Source: Clostridia bacterium
GTDB taxonomy: Bacteria > Bacillota > Clostridia > Lachnospirales > WQUN01
NCBI GenBank assembly: GCA_025997155.1
Contig: BNUF01000071.1
Location: 1-11,786 of the forward strand
Reading direction: 5' to 3'
Length of the DNA stretch: 11,786 nucleotides
Shown here: piece after piece, positions 1 through 7,148 of the stretch
Layout of the letters: the number at the start of each line of letters is the position of its first letter
How positions within the stretch are numbered: position 1 is the first letter of the stretch
Position numbers and translations under genes: made by a program
Notes under the pieces: model-generated
The model's database searches: none
What the model was told of the DNA's origin: nothing
Seen by the model: only the letters and a program-made list of their open reading frames with translations

Positions 1-2
1 AT

Positions 3-101
3 AAAAATATATCCGAGCGTATCAATCTGGCGTTTTTGAAAAACACCGCGCATTTCGGCTGTACGCTGGATATACAGATTTACCCCGCAATAAGCAAATA
101 A
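3..101 (+). CDS. 3' end of an unrecognised protein-coding gene (5' truncated by window)
   Basis: An open frame enters from the left edge and gives 32 residues before a TAA stop at 99-101. The tail ends in LDIQIYPAISK and contains one Cys (FGCTLD). I do not recognise the family. It is on the same strand as the exoribonuclease gene and ends 19 bases before that gene's preferred start, so the two are probably co-transcribed. The other two plus frames carry stops (a TGA at 37-39 in frame 1, a TAA at 2-4 in frame 2), which favours this frame, but a fragment this short gives only weak evidence. The function cannot be stated. Confidence 0.5.
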   Translation, partial: KNISERINLAFLKNTAHFGCTLDIQIYPAISK

Positions 102-108
102 TAGTTGA

Positions 109-114
109 AAGGTG
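109..114 (+). promoter_or_regulatory. Shine-Dalgarno site favouring a TTG start at 121
   Basis: The sequence AAGGTG at 109-114 sits 6 bases before a TTG codon at 121, which is ideal spacing. The competing in-frame GTG at 112-114 lies inside this site and so has no properly spaced ribosome binding site of its own. An in-frame TGA at 106-108 excludes any start further upstream. Confidence 0.6.
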
Positions 115-120
115 AAGTTT

Positions 121-1062
121 TTGAGGTACGTTCAAGATTTTCGGAAAGACGACCACATTGTGGGTCATTACCTATGCAAACAAAAGCAAAATATGAAATC
201 CAACGCGGGCAAAACCTATTTGTCGCTTAAGATTGCCGACAAAACGAACACGATTGACGGAAAAGTTTGGGAACTGGATAATGACATTCAGAATTTTGAG
301 GAAGGCGACTATATAAAGATTGACGCCATAGTCATCGAATACAGGGATAATTTGCAGCTCAAAATTATGAAAATCCGCAAGAGTGTGGAGGGGGAGTACG
401 AGCCTTCCGACTATATCCCCTGTACCGATAAGAACATTTTGGAAATGTACGCGGAGTTATGCGATATTATCGATACTATTTTGAACCCGCACCTGCACCA
501 GCTCCTGACAGAACTCATAGTAAACAACCCTGAAATATCCGCCCCGCTGAAAGACCATTCGGCGGCGAAAACAATGCACCATAGTTATAGCGGCGGGCTT
601 TTGGAACACACTCTCTCCGTCGTGCAAATCTGTGACTTTTTGGGCGGAAAATATAAGTACGTCAACCGCGACCTGCTCCTCGCGTCCGCAATCCTCCACG
701 ATATCGGCAAGGTGTACGAACTCCTGCCCTTTCCCGTCAACGACTACTCCGACATAGGCAAACTTTTGGGACATTCCTACATTTGCTGCGAAATGATTAA
801 TAAAATCGTGCCGAATATAGAGGGGTTTCCCGAAGAGCTTCGTATGCTCCTCACGCATTGCGTTTTGTCGCACCACGGCGAGTACGAATACGGCGCGCCC
901 AAACGCCCGAAAATTATCGAGGCGTTTATACTGCACTGCGCCGACGACGCCGACGCGAAAATCAAGGCGTTCGAGTCCGCCCTGTCCGTGCCGAACACCC
1001 AAGGCGACTGGATTGGGTATGACAAATGCCTTAATCGGTATTTGAGGAAAACCAATGTTTAA
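121..1062 (+). CDS. yhaM: 3'-5' exoribonuclease, YhaM family (OB fold + HD domain)
   Basis: Predicted cytoplasmic exoribonuclease that trims RNA (and in B. subtilis YhaM also DNA) from the 3' end using a divalent-metal HD centre. From the TTG start it is 313 aa, close to the family's usual length of about 310-320. Residues 12-90 form an OB-fold nucleic-acid-binding domain (YLCKQKQ, KTYLSLKIADKT, KVWEL). Residues about 145-285 form the HD phosphohydrolase domain: HHSYSGGLLEHT with His163, the LHDIGK motif with His193-Asp194, His218 in LLGHS, His251-His252 in LSHHGEYEYG, and Asp276 in CADDADAK. These match the metal-ligand pattern of the family. The TTG gives the N terminus MRYVQDF, which resembles my recollection of clostridial homologues (MRY/MKY-I). 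The alternative is GTG at 112, adding three residues. The 3' end overlaps the next gene by 8 bases, implying translational coupling. Confidence 0.9.
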   Translation: MRYVQDFRKDDHIVGHYLCKQKQNMKSNAGKTYLSLKIADKTNTIDGKVWELDNDIQNFEEGDYIKIDAIVIEYRDNLQLKIMKIRKSVEGEYEPSDYIPCTDKNILEMYAELCDIIDTILNPHLHQLLTELIVNNPEISAPLKDHSAAKTMHHSYSGGLLEHTLSVVQICDFLGGKYKYVNRDLLLASAILHDIGKVYELLPFPVNDYSDIGKLLGHSYICCEMINKIVPNIEGFPEELRMLLTHCVLSHHGEYEYGAPKRPKIIEAFILHCADDADAKIKAFESALSVPNTQGDWIGYDKCLNRYLRKTNV

Positions 1063-2368
1063 CAAAAACGACATAATAAATACAGAAGTTACCGCGCTCT
1101 CGTCGGACGGGCTGGGAATCGGGCGGGTGAACGGCTTTACTTTTTTTGTCAAAAACGCGTTGCCGAGTGAAAAAATCACGGCGCAAGTGATTAAACTGTA
1201 CAAATCTTATGGCGTCGCTAAGCTGCTTAGTATAGACACGAAATCGGCGGAACGCGTCGCCCCGCCCTGCGAATGTTTTAACCTCTGCGGAGGGTGTACG
1301 CTCCAGCACTTGTCCTACGCTTCGCAATGTACATATAAGAGTAAAAAAGTCGCCGACGCGCTGCGGACTATCGGCAAAGTCCCGTTTGACGTGACGGATT
1401 GCGCGGGAATGAGCGAACCCTATCGGTATCGCAACAAGGTACAGTTTCCCTTTGGCAAACTTCCTGACGGGTCGCCCGCGGTGGGCTATTTTCGCGAGCG
1501 TACCCACGATATCGCGCCTGTTTCGGATTGTATTATTGCGCGGGATACTTCTGGCATTGTAAAAGCCGTGCTTGAATATGTACGCGAAAACGACATTTCG
1601 GTGTATGACGAGAAAACCCATACGGGGATTTTGCGGCATTTAGTAATCCGCACCGCCACACACGGCACTATGGTTTGCCTTGTGATAAACGCGAAAACCT
1701 TGCCGCGTTCTGGCGAACTATTGCAAAGGTTTAAGAACTTCCCAGAAATTAAATCGGTGCTTGTGAATATCAATACAAAAAGAACTAACCTAATCACAGG
1801 TGATACGACAGTTTTACTTCAAGGGGATACATATATCACGGACGTGTTGTGCGAGCTTTCCTTCAAGATTTCGCTAGGCTCGTTTTACCAAATCAACCCG
1901 AGCCAAACGGAGAAACTGTACAATAAAGTTTTGGAGTACGCGAAAGGCGGAAACGCCGCCCTTGATTTATATTGCGGAATCGGAACAATCTCGCTCCTTC
2001 TTGCCAAAAAATTCCAAAAGGTTCAGGGCGTGGAGATTGTGAAGGACGCTGTGGATAACGCTGTGGATAACGCGAAATTAAATAAAATCGGCAACGTTTC
2101 TTTTGTGTGCGGCAAATCGGAGGAAATCAGTTTCTCCGCCCCCGACGTGGTGGTGGTCGACCCGCCGCGCAAGGGTTGCGAGCCGTCACTTTTATCTAAG
2201 CTTGACGAAATCGCCGCCCCGACGCTTATTTATGTTTCGTGCAACCCAGCTACTCTTGCCCGCGACATTTCTCTTCTTAAAAATTACAAAATCGACGATA
2301 TAAGCGTTTTCGACTGTTTCCCGCAAACGCCCCATGTCGAAAGTGTCGCCCTGCTTAGCCGCCTTTAG
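1055..2368 (+). CDS. rlmD: 23S rRNA (uracil-C5) methyltransferase, RlmD/RlmCD (RumA) family
   Basis: SAM-dependent enzyme that methylates C5 of a 23S rRNA uridine (U1939 in E. coli; the Firmicute enzyme RlmCD handles U747 and U1939). At 437 aa it has normal length. Residues 1-60 form the TRAM RNA-binding domain. A [4Fe-4S] site is formed by Cys72, Cys78, Cys81 and Cys158, the same C-x5-C-x2-C...C pattern as RumA. The methyltransferase domain follows: FYQIN at 278-281 (substrate Gln279), SAM loop DLYCGIGT at 304-311, DPPRKG at 369-374, catalytic nucleophile Cys396 in VSCNPATLARD, and the general base Glu429 in HVES. The ATG has GAGG 7 bases upstream and lies inside the end of the yhaM-like gene. 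The 3' end runs 14 bases into the convergent rapZ gene. The exact target uridine cannot be told from sequence, because RlmD, RlmC and RlmCD share this architecture. Confidence 0.93.
   Translation: MFNKNDIINTEVTALSSDGLGIGRVNGFTFFVKNALPSEKITAQVIKLYKSYGVAKLLSIDTKSAERVAPPCECFNLCGGCTLQHLSYASQCTYKSKKVADALRTIGKVPFDVTDCAGMSEPYRYRNKVQFPFGKLPDGSPAVGYFRERTHDIAPVSDCIIARDTSGIVKAVLEYVRENDISVYDEKTHTGILRHLVIRTATHGTMVCLVINAKTLPRSGELLQRFKNFPEIKSVLVNINTKRTNLITGDTTVLLQGDTYITDVLCELSFKISLGSFYQINPSQTEKLYNKVLEYAKGGNAALDLYCGIGTISLLLAKKFQKVQGVEIVKDAVDNAVDNAKLNKIGNVSFVCGKSEEISFSAPDVVVVDPPRKGCEPSLLSKLDEIAAPTLIYVSCNPATLARDISLLKNYKIDDISVFDCFPQTPHVESVALLSRL
2046..2073 (+). repeat. 12-bp tandem repeat containing two perfect DnaA-box 9-mers, inside rlmD
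   Basis: The unit ACGCTGTGGATA is repeated exactly (2046-2057, 2058-2069), followed by a partial third copy (ACGC). Each full copy creates TGTGGATAA (2050-2058 and 2062-2070), the reverse complement of the canonical DnaA box TTATCCACA. The two boxes share orientation and start 12 bases apart. In the protein this encodes AVDNAVDNA (residues 332-340). The methyltransferase is not lengthened relative to its family here, so the repeat need not be a recent insertion. The repeat is certain; any DnaA binding is inference. Confidence 0.85.
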
Positions 2369-3218
2369 AGTCTTTGTCAATATCTCTGTGGCTTATGATG
2401 ACACTTTGTTTTTTTTGCGTCAGATTCAAATAGACTTCCCGCGCAAGGCATACGCTGCGGTGTTTGCCGCCTGTGCAGCCGATACTCACCACCAGATTAT
2501 TTTTGCCCTCCTTGACATAACGCGGAATCAGGAACTCAAGCATATCATTCAGTTTTTGCAAAAACTCCGCGCTCCCCTCCGACGACAGCACAAAGCCGCG
2601 TACCTCAGGGTCAAGCCCCGTAAGTTCGCGGAGTTTCGGTTCATAAAAAGGATTTTCGATAAAACGCACGTCAAAAACAAGGTCGGAGTCGGAGGGGATA
2701 CCGTATTTGAACCCAAAAGACAAAACAGTTATCGTCAAATTTGTAAATTTTTGGTTGTCAAAATATATCTCGATGACTTTTTCTTTAAGTTGTCTTGTAA
2801 GAAAACTGTTTGTATCCAAAATATAATCGGCGCATTGTTTGATATCCTTAAGCAATACCCTTTCTTTTCCTATGCCCACTTCCACCCTGTCGTTTTTTGC
2901 CAGCGGGTGCGTTCGCCGCGTCTCTTTGTATCTTTTTACCAAAACTTCGTCCCCGCACTCCAAAAACAAGACACTCACGGAATGTCCGCTCTCGCGGGTG
3001 CTTTTTACGACTTCGGGCAACGCCTCAAGCATCGAGCCGCTTCTTATATCAATACCCAGCGCGACATTATCGTTTCCCTCCGCCGTCTCCATTTCGACAA
3101 GTTTCGGCACAAACATTGGCAACAGGTTGTCCGTGCAATTAAAGCCATAGTCCTCCAACGCTTTTAGTACCGTGGATTTCCCCGCTCCCGACATACCCGT
3201 CACTATTATAAGCTGCAT
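2355..3218 (-). CDS. rapZ: RNase adaptor / nucleotide-binding protein RapZ (YvcJ)
   Basis: P-loop NTPase of the RapZ/YvcJ family, 287 aa, the expected length. The Walker A motif GMSGAGKS is at residues 8-15, the DIRSG segment (Walker B-like, Asp57) at 57-61, and a THPL segment at 103-106. The C-terminal domain ends with the family signature GCTGGKHRSV at 247-256, whose region in E. coli RapZ binds the small RNA GlmZ and glucosamine-6-phosphate. In E. coli it delivers GlmZ to RNase E and so tunes GlmS; in B. subtilis YvcJ binds and hydrolyses nucleotides and affects competence. Firmicutes usually carry it beside yvcK(glmR) and whiA. Here it is the last gene of the mre-mrdA operon, 11 bases after mrdA, with AGGAGG 7 bases before the ATG. 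Its stop lies within the end of convergent rlmD. Confidence 0.95.
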   Translation of the reverse strand: MQLIIVTGMSGAGKSTVLKALEDYGFNCTDNLLPMFVPKLVEMETAEGNDNVALGIDIRSGSMLEALPEVVKSTRESGHSVSVLFLECGDEVLVKRYKETRRTHPLAKNDRVEVGIGKERVLLKDIKQCADYILDTNSFLTRQLKEKVIEIYFDNQKFTNLTITVLSFGFKYGIPSDSDLVFDVRFIENPFYEPKLRELTGLDPEVRGFVLSSEGSAEFLQKLNDMLEFLIPRYVKEGKNNLVVSIGCTGGKHRSVCLAREVYLNLTQKKQSVIISHRDIDKDSKGG

Positions 3219-3229
3219 TTTCAGTCCTC

Positions 3230-5755
3230 CTATCTGTATAAAGCATTCACTTTTTGGCGTTCGGTTTGCCCTTCGCCAAGCCCCATATACGCCCCGATTA
3301 CGTCACGCCCGATGTGGGCGGCGGCGGCGGGGGCGATTGGGGTGTCGCCGAAGGGGATTACGACATACACGGCAATCTGCGGGTCGTCAAAGGGTGCGAA
3401 CCCCGCGAAAGACGTGTGGTCGCGGCGCATCAAATCCTCCTGCGCCGTGCCTGTTTTTCCCCCGACACTTATCGGGAATTTGTTGAAAGTCGAGTAACCC
3501 GTCGCGCCGACGGCGTGCGTCACGTTGTACATACCCGTGTACACGGCTTTCCACGTGCTGTCCTTGACTTCGATTGTCCCCTCCGTGACTGGTTTTGAGA
3601 TTTCGACAAAATCCCCGCCGTAGTTTTCGTGCCGTTCAGTCATATATAATTTGTACCTCGTGCCGCGATTCGCCAAAATCATAGTGTATTTCGCCATAGT
3701 CGCCGCCGTGTAGTTGTTGATTGCCTGTCCGATTGCGGTTGCCACGGTGTCGCCGTCCTGCCATTTTGTCTCTGTTTTGTACAGATTTCCCAGATATTCG
3801 CGGTACTCGGGCGACGAAATCTGTATCTGTTCGTCATTTTTTCCGCGTGAGTCATACGCCTCGCCGATTTCAACGCCCGTCCGCTCGTTCAAGCCGAACG
3901 CCTTCATATATTCGTTCAGCGCGTATATCCCCGAATTTTTGCCGCCGTTTTTTGAGCTGCTAAGCCGATACGCCGTCTCCGCGAAAAAGTAGTTGCACGA
4001 AACTTGCAACGCCTTGGAAACGTTGATACTTCCGTGGGAAGACGACGACCAGCAACGGAGATACGGCAGCCCCGCCTTTTTAAACACCGTTTCGTCATAA
4101 ATCGTCGAATTCGGGGTTATCGCCCCGCGTTCAAGCCCCGCAATCGCCGTAATCATCTTGAAAGTCGAGCCTGGCGCGCGGCGTTCCTGAAAGGCGCGGA
4201 AATATGTCGGCGCGGACAAGTCGCTGTTGATTATCGGAAAATACTCGTTGAAATCCGTCGCCATTCGGTTGTTGTCGTAAGTCGGGTAACTAACCGCCGA
4301 CAACACGCGTCCCGTCCGCACGTCGACGACGACTACCGACCCTGTTGACGGGTCAAGATTCACCATTTGCGGGGTAATCTCGTCCGCGTTTATCTTGTTT
4401 ACCAAAAATTGTAAAGTCGAAAGGGTGTTGCCCCGCATTTGCGTAAGTTCCTTGTCTGTCGCGGTGATAACCCCCTGCTCATAGAGCGCCATAAATATCC
4501 GCGACACCGACACTCGCCCGCGTGAAACGCCGTCCGCCAAAATTTTCTTTGCCTCGTTCGCACCCTCCGCCGTTGAAATGTCCGCCTCCGCGAGTTCTCC
4601 CAGTATATATTCTTTTAGTAGCTTCCCCGCGAACTCCTCCGACTGCCACACCTTTTTTATACTGAGGGAGTTTGAGCGTACCAAGGCGGCGGCGACTTCC
4701 TTGACGGAAATCCCCGCGTCCTTTGTCGCCCTCTGGGTAAGGCGGCTTATCAGCATACTCTTTAATTTGCTGTAAAGTATGTTATATGTCTGTTCTTGGA
4801 ATTTCGAATCTATCGTCAGAAAGTATTTATCCCCAGGAACTGCCTCTTTAATCTCCGCAACGTCCGACAAAACAAGCCCCGTCGCCGCGTCCACCTCAAC
4901 CGTGCGTTCGCCGTCCGTCCCGCGCAGATTCAGTTCGAGCGCCTGTTCAAGCCCCGTTTTCCCGACAGGGTCGCCCGCCTCGTAACCGTACTGTTCGTAC
5001 TTTTCGATATCCGAATCGTTAATCTTTCCGACATAGCCCACGATATGCGAAAAAGTAATCCCGCCCGGGTATTCGCGGAGCGAGTCCGTATCGACATAGA
5101 TTCCGATATACTTGTCGCTTTCTTCCTCGATTATCGCCATTGTTTCGTTTGAGACGTTTGTGGCAAGGGTTATGGGAGAATACTTTCTGTACCGTTTCAT
5201 ATAAATCGCCGAACGCAGCGACACGATTTTGCGCGCCTCGACATCGGGCAAATTCGGGTCGACCCCGAAATCGTCCCGCAACTGGGCGAAAACCGCCATA
5301 ACGTCCTTGTTTTCCTTTTTTATGTCCATATCGGAACGCCACAGGGATTCCCGCGCCTGACTCCCCGAAAAGTTAAACTCAAAAGGTTCGTCCTTAGAAA
5401 TCGGGAACTCGTCTATATATTTTTCGCCGTTTTTCTCAAACATTTTTATAAGGTCGTACAGGGTGTCGTTCAGGCGTTTTTGGTCAAACGCCGCTCCTGG
5501 GTTCAGTTTGATTGTGTAGGTCGTGACGTTCACCGCCAGAGGCCGCCCGTACTTGTCATAAATGTTCCCCCGAGGCGCGTTTATGGCGAGTTTCTTTGTG
5601 GTTATCTCCCGCAAATCTTTTGTGTACTCTTCGCCGTGGATTATCTGCAAGTCATACAAATTAAGTATCAGATTGTAAAAACACACGACAAAAACAATCA
5701 GCAAGACAAACAGTCGATTCCCCAAAAATCCGAGTATAGTTTTCAACCAGTCCAC
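3230..5755 (-). CDS. mrdA: penicillin-binding protein 2, elongasome transpeptidase
   Basis: Membrane-anchored class B PBP that cross-links peptidoglycan on the outer face during side-wall growth. It has 841 aa, against 633 in E. coli PBP2. Residues 14-36 form the single N-terminal membrane anchor, and PRGNIYD at 61-67 opens the dimerisation/pedestal domain. The transpeptidase domain holds all three active-site motifs: S530-x-x-K533 (GSTFK), S586-C-N588, and K767-T-G769. An additional helix-rich stretch of about 130 residues (roughly 333-462) lies between LTIDSKFQEQ and NLDPSTGSVVVVD, where E. coli passes almost directly from one to the other. Similar enlargements occur in clostridial PBP2s as far as I recall. 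The start is GTG, chosen because AGGTGG lies 6 bases upstream and overlaps the mreD stop. Position between mreD and rapZ supports PBP2 over PBP3 or SpoVD. Confidence 0.93.
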   Translation of the reverse strand: MDWLKTILGFLGNRLFVLLIVFVVCFYNLILNLYDLQIIHGEEYTKDLREITTKKLAINAPRGNIYDKYGRPLAVNVTTYTIKLNPGAAFDQKRLNDTLYDLIKMFEKNGEKYIDEFPISKDEPFEFNFSGSQARESLWRSDMDIKKENKDVMAVFAQLRDDFGVDPNLPDVEARKIVSLRSAIYMKRYRKYSPITLATNVSNETMAIIEEESDKYIGIYVDTDSLREYPGGITFSHIVGYVGKINDSDIEKYEQYGYEAGDPVGKTGLEQALELNLRGTDGERTVEVDAATGLVLSDVAEIKEAVPGDKYFLTIDSKFQEQTYNILYSKLKSMLISRLTQRATKDAGISVKEVAAALVRSNSLSIKKVWQSEEFAGKLLKEYILGELAEADISTAEGANEAKKILADGVSRGRVSVSRIFMALYEQGVITATDKELTQMRGNTLSTLQFLVNKINADEITPQMVNLDPSTGSVVVVDVRTGRVLSAVSYPTYDNNRMATDFNEYFPIINSDLSAPTYFRAFQERRAPGSTFKMITAIAGLERGAITPNSTIYDETVFKKAGLPYLRCWSSSSHGSINVSKALQVSCNYFFAETAYRLSSSKNGGKNSGIYALNEYMKAFGLNERTGVEIGEAYDSRGKNDEQIQISSPEYREYLGNLYKTETKWQDGDTVATAIGQAINNYTAATMAKYTMILANRGTRYKLYMTERHENYGGDFVEISKPVTEGTIEVKDSTWKAVYTGMYNVTHAVGATGYSTFNKFPISVGGKTGTAQEDLMRRDHTSFAGFAPFDDPQIAVYVVIPFGDTPIAPAAAAHIGRDVIGAYMGLGEGQTERQKVNALYR

Positions 5756-5765
5756 AAAATCCCAC

Positions 5766-6278
5766 CTAAAAAAGTTTACGCATACGTTTTTCGCGTTCTT
5801 CTACTTTGCCGTTTATAAAATGTATCAATCGGTATACGGGGATAGCCAAAATAACGCTGTACGCCGTTTCGGGCAGGATAATCCTATGGAAATAATAGAA
5901 AAAGTCCGTTTCCCCTTGCAGCAGATACGTGAGGAAATAATACCCGCACTCGTGCATAATCATAAGCACACCCGCAAGAAACAGCGGCAGAAAATCGTTT
6001 TCGCGGAAGAAGTTGCGGAAAGGCTTCCCCGCCAAAAACCCCGTAAGCAACCCGAGCAGGGCGTACTCCCCGATTACCGTACAAAACATCATATCCCGAA
6101 TAAGCCCCGCGAAAAACCCGAAAACCGCACCTTCCATATCTCCGCGCAAAATCGCGTAGGAGACGATAATCAAAATCTGCGTATCGGGGGAAATCCCGAA
6201 AACGCTGACGGAGCGAAGTATTGTCGACTGGAGCGTAAGATTTATTATAATAAGAACAAAAAATACCGTCACCCGCAT
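5766..6278 (-). CDS. mreD: rod shape-determining protein MreD
   Basis: Small integral membrane component of the elongasome that links MreC, RodA and PBP2 to MreB. At 170 aa it has the family's length. About six membrane segments are visible (roughly 4-21, 33-44, 48-66, 70-84, 96-118, 136-154), ending in a charged cytoplasmic tail (KVEEREKRMRK). The most diagnostic part is residues 31-62, PDTQILIIVSYAILRG followed by GAVFGFFAGLIRD, the conserved MreD core. The ATG begins one base after the mreC stop. The only plausible ribosome site is AAGGA inside the end of mreC, 11 bases upstream, so translation is probably coupled. MreD sequences are weakly conserved, so the assignment relies on both sequence and position. 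Confidence 0.93.
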   Translation of the reverse strand: MRVTVFFVLIIINLTLQSTILRSVSVFGISPDTQILIIVSYAILRGDMEGAVFGFFAGLIRDMMFCTVIGEYALLGLLTGFLAGKPFRNFFRENDFLPLFLAGVLMIMHECGYYFLTYLLQGETDFFYYFHRIILPETAYSVILAIPVYRLIHFINGKVEEREKRMRKLF

Positions 6279-6279
6279 T

Positions 6280-7137
6280 TTATTCAGCGTCCTTATACAA
6301 CTCTTCCTTGGAAAAGTTTTGTTTTACGACAAGAAGTGTCTCAAGCCGCCCGAAATCGACGACGGGGCGTATTGTCGCCGTTTTTGTGAGTCCGTCCGCG
6401 CTCACGTCAATCGTCTCGACGTCGCCTATTTTTATCCCCTCGGGGTAGATGTTGCCTAGGTTTGAGGTGACGATTTCGTCCCCCGCGATTATGTCGGCGT
6501 GAACGTCGATTCTGTCCATTCTGCAAAGCCCGTCCCCCCGAAGTTTCATATCTCCCTTGACAATCCCCAAATCGTCCGTGCGCACACTTTTCGCGGAAAC
6601 CGCCATAGAGTCGTCGATTATGGAACGCACCTTGGAATAGCCGCCCCCGCACTCGATAACGCGTCCCACAAGCCCGCCCGACGCAATCACGGGCATATTC
6701 CCCGCAAGCCCGTCGCGGCTTCCTTTGTCCACGGTGAAATTGTCGTACCAGTTGCCCGGGTCTTTCGCGATAATCGTCACGGCGACAAGGGGATAATCCG
6801 AATATTTTCGGCTCGTCTCAAAAAGAGTGTTGAGGCGTATGTTTTCCGCCTCGGCTTGTTTCAGGCGTTCGTTTTCGCGGCGCAATTTGTCGAGTTCGGC
6901 GCGGAGTTCCTTGTTTTCTTCCGCCGCCGCCCCCATATCGCGGTAGAAATTGATTTTATCCCCCGCGTAGCCCGTAATCCCGCCGAGAAACTTTTGCGCG
7001 GGGTTCGCGGCATACGCCAGCGCGTTCTCGAGGAGCGTCGGCTGTTTGCGGTAATACACGGAGTACGCCATCAAAGCCGCGCAAAGAAGAACGCCGACTA
7101 TAATAAACATTTTTTTATGTTCGCTGAAAAAATCCAT
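6280..7137 (-). CDS. mreC: rod shape-determining protein MreC
   Basis: Bitopic scaffold of the elongasome whose extracytoplasmic part activates PBP2. It has 285 aa. Residues 9-28 are the single membrane helix after a short cytoplasmic N terminus. Residues about 62-107 form a coiled coil (ENKELRAELDKLRRENERLK). The rest is the paired beta-barrel MreC domain: DPGNWYDNFTVDKGSRDGL at 126-144, GGLVGRV at 154-160, the segment IYPEGIKIG at 230-238 and the closing DFGRLETLLVV at 261-271. The ATG follows the mreB stop by 11 bases. The ribosome site is weak (AGGCG 8 bases upstream, overlapping the mreB stop). The protein looks intact and of ordinary length. Confidence 0.96.
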   Translation of the reverse strand: MDFFSEHKKMFIIVGVLLCAALMAYSVYYRKQPTLLENALAYAANPAQKFLGGITGYAGDKINFYRDMGAAAEENKELRAELDKLRRENERLKQAEAENIRLNTLFETSRKYSDYPLVAVTIIAKDPGNWYDNFTVDKGSRDGLAGNMPVIASGGLVGRVIECGGGYSKVRSIIDDSMAVSAKSVRTDDLGIVKGDMKLRGDGLCRMDRIDVHADIIAGDEIVTSNLGNIYPEGIKIGDVETIDVSADGLTKTATIRPVVDFGRLETLLVVKQNFSKEELYKDAE

Positions 7138-7148
7138 ATATAATTCGC

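Noticed and set aside
457..1203. A 248-codon minus-strand open frame opposite the exoribonuclease and methyltransferase genes
   Set aside because: It spans the junction of two well-supported opposite-strand genes and has no recognisable motif, so it is a shadow.
2404..2418. T-run TTTGTTTTTTTTGCG as a terminator for rlmD
   Set aside because: It lies inside rapZ coding sequence (antisense) and no stable GC-rich stem precedes it; only a weak GTG/CAC pairing is visible.
2334..3167. A 277-codon open frame on the plus strand opposite rapZ
   Set aside because: It lies entirely antisense to a clear RapZ with intact motifs, and its composition (rich in F, H, R, A) is typical of a shadow frame produced by the codon bias of the true gene. 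It matches no family I know.
4827..4835. TTATCCCCA as a third DnaA box
   Set aside because: It carries one mismatch to the consensus, stands alone 2.7 kb from the tandem pair and lies within mrdA coding sequence, so chance is the better explanation.
3230..5755. PBP2 as a fusion of two genes because of its length
   Set aside because: The frame is continuous, the flanking pedestal and transpeptidase motifs are in family order, and the extra stretch contains no second domain that I recognise.
6499..7143. A 214-codon plus-strand frame opposite mreC
   Set aside because: Antisense to intact mreC, Arg/His/Phe-rich, with no convincing ribosome site or motif.
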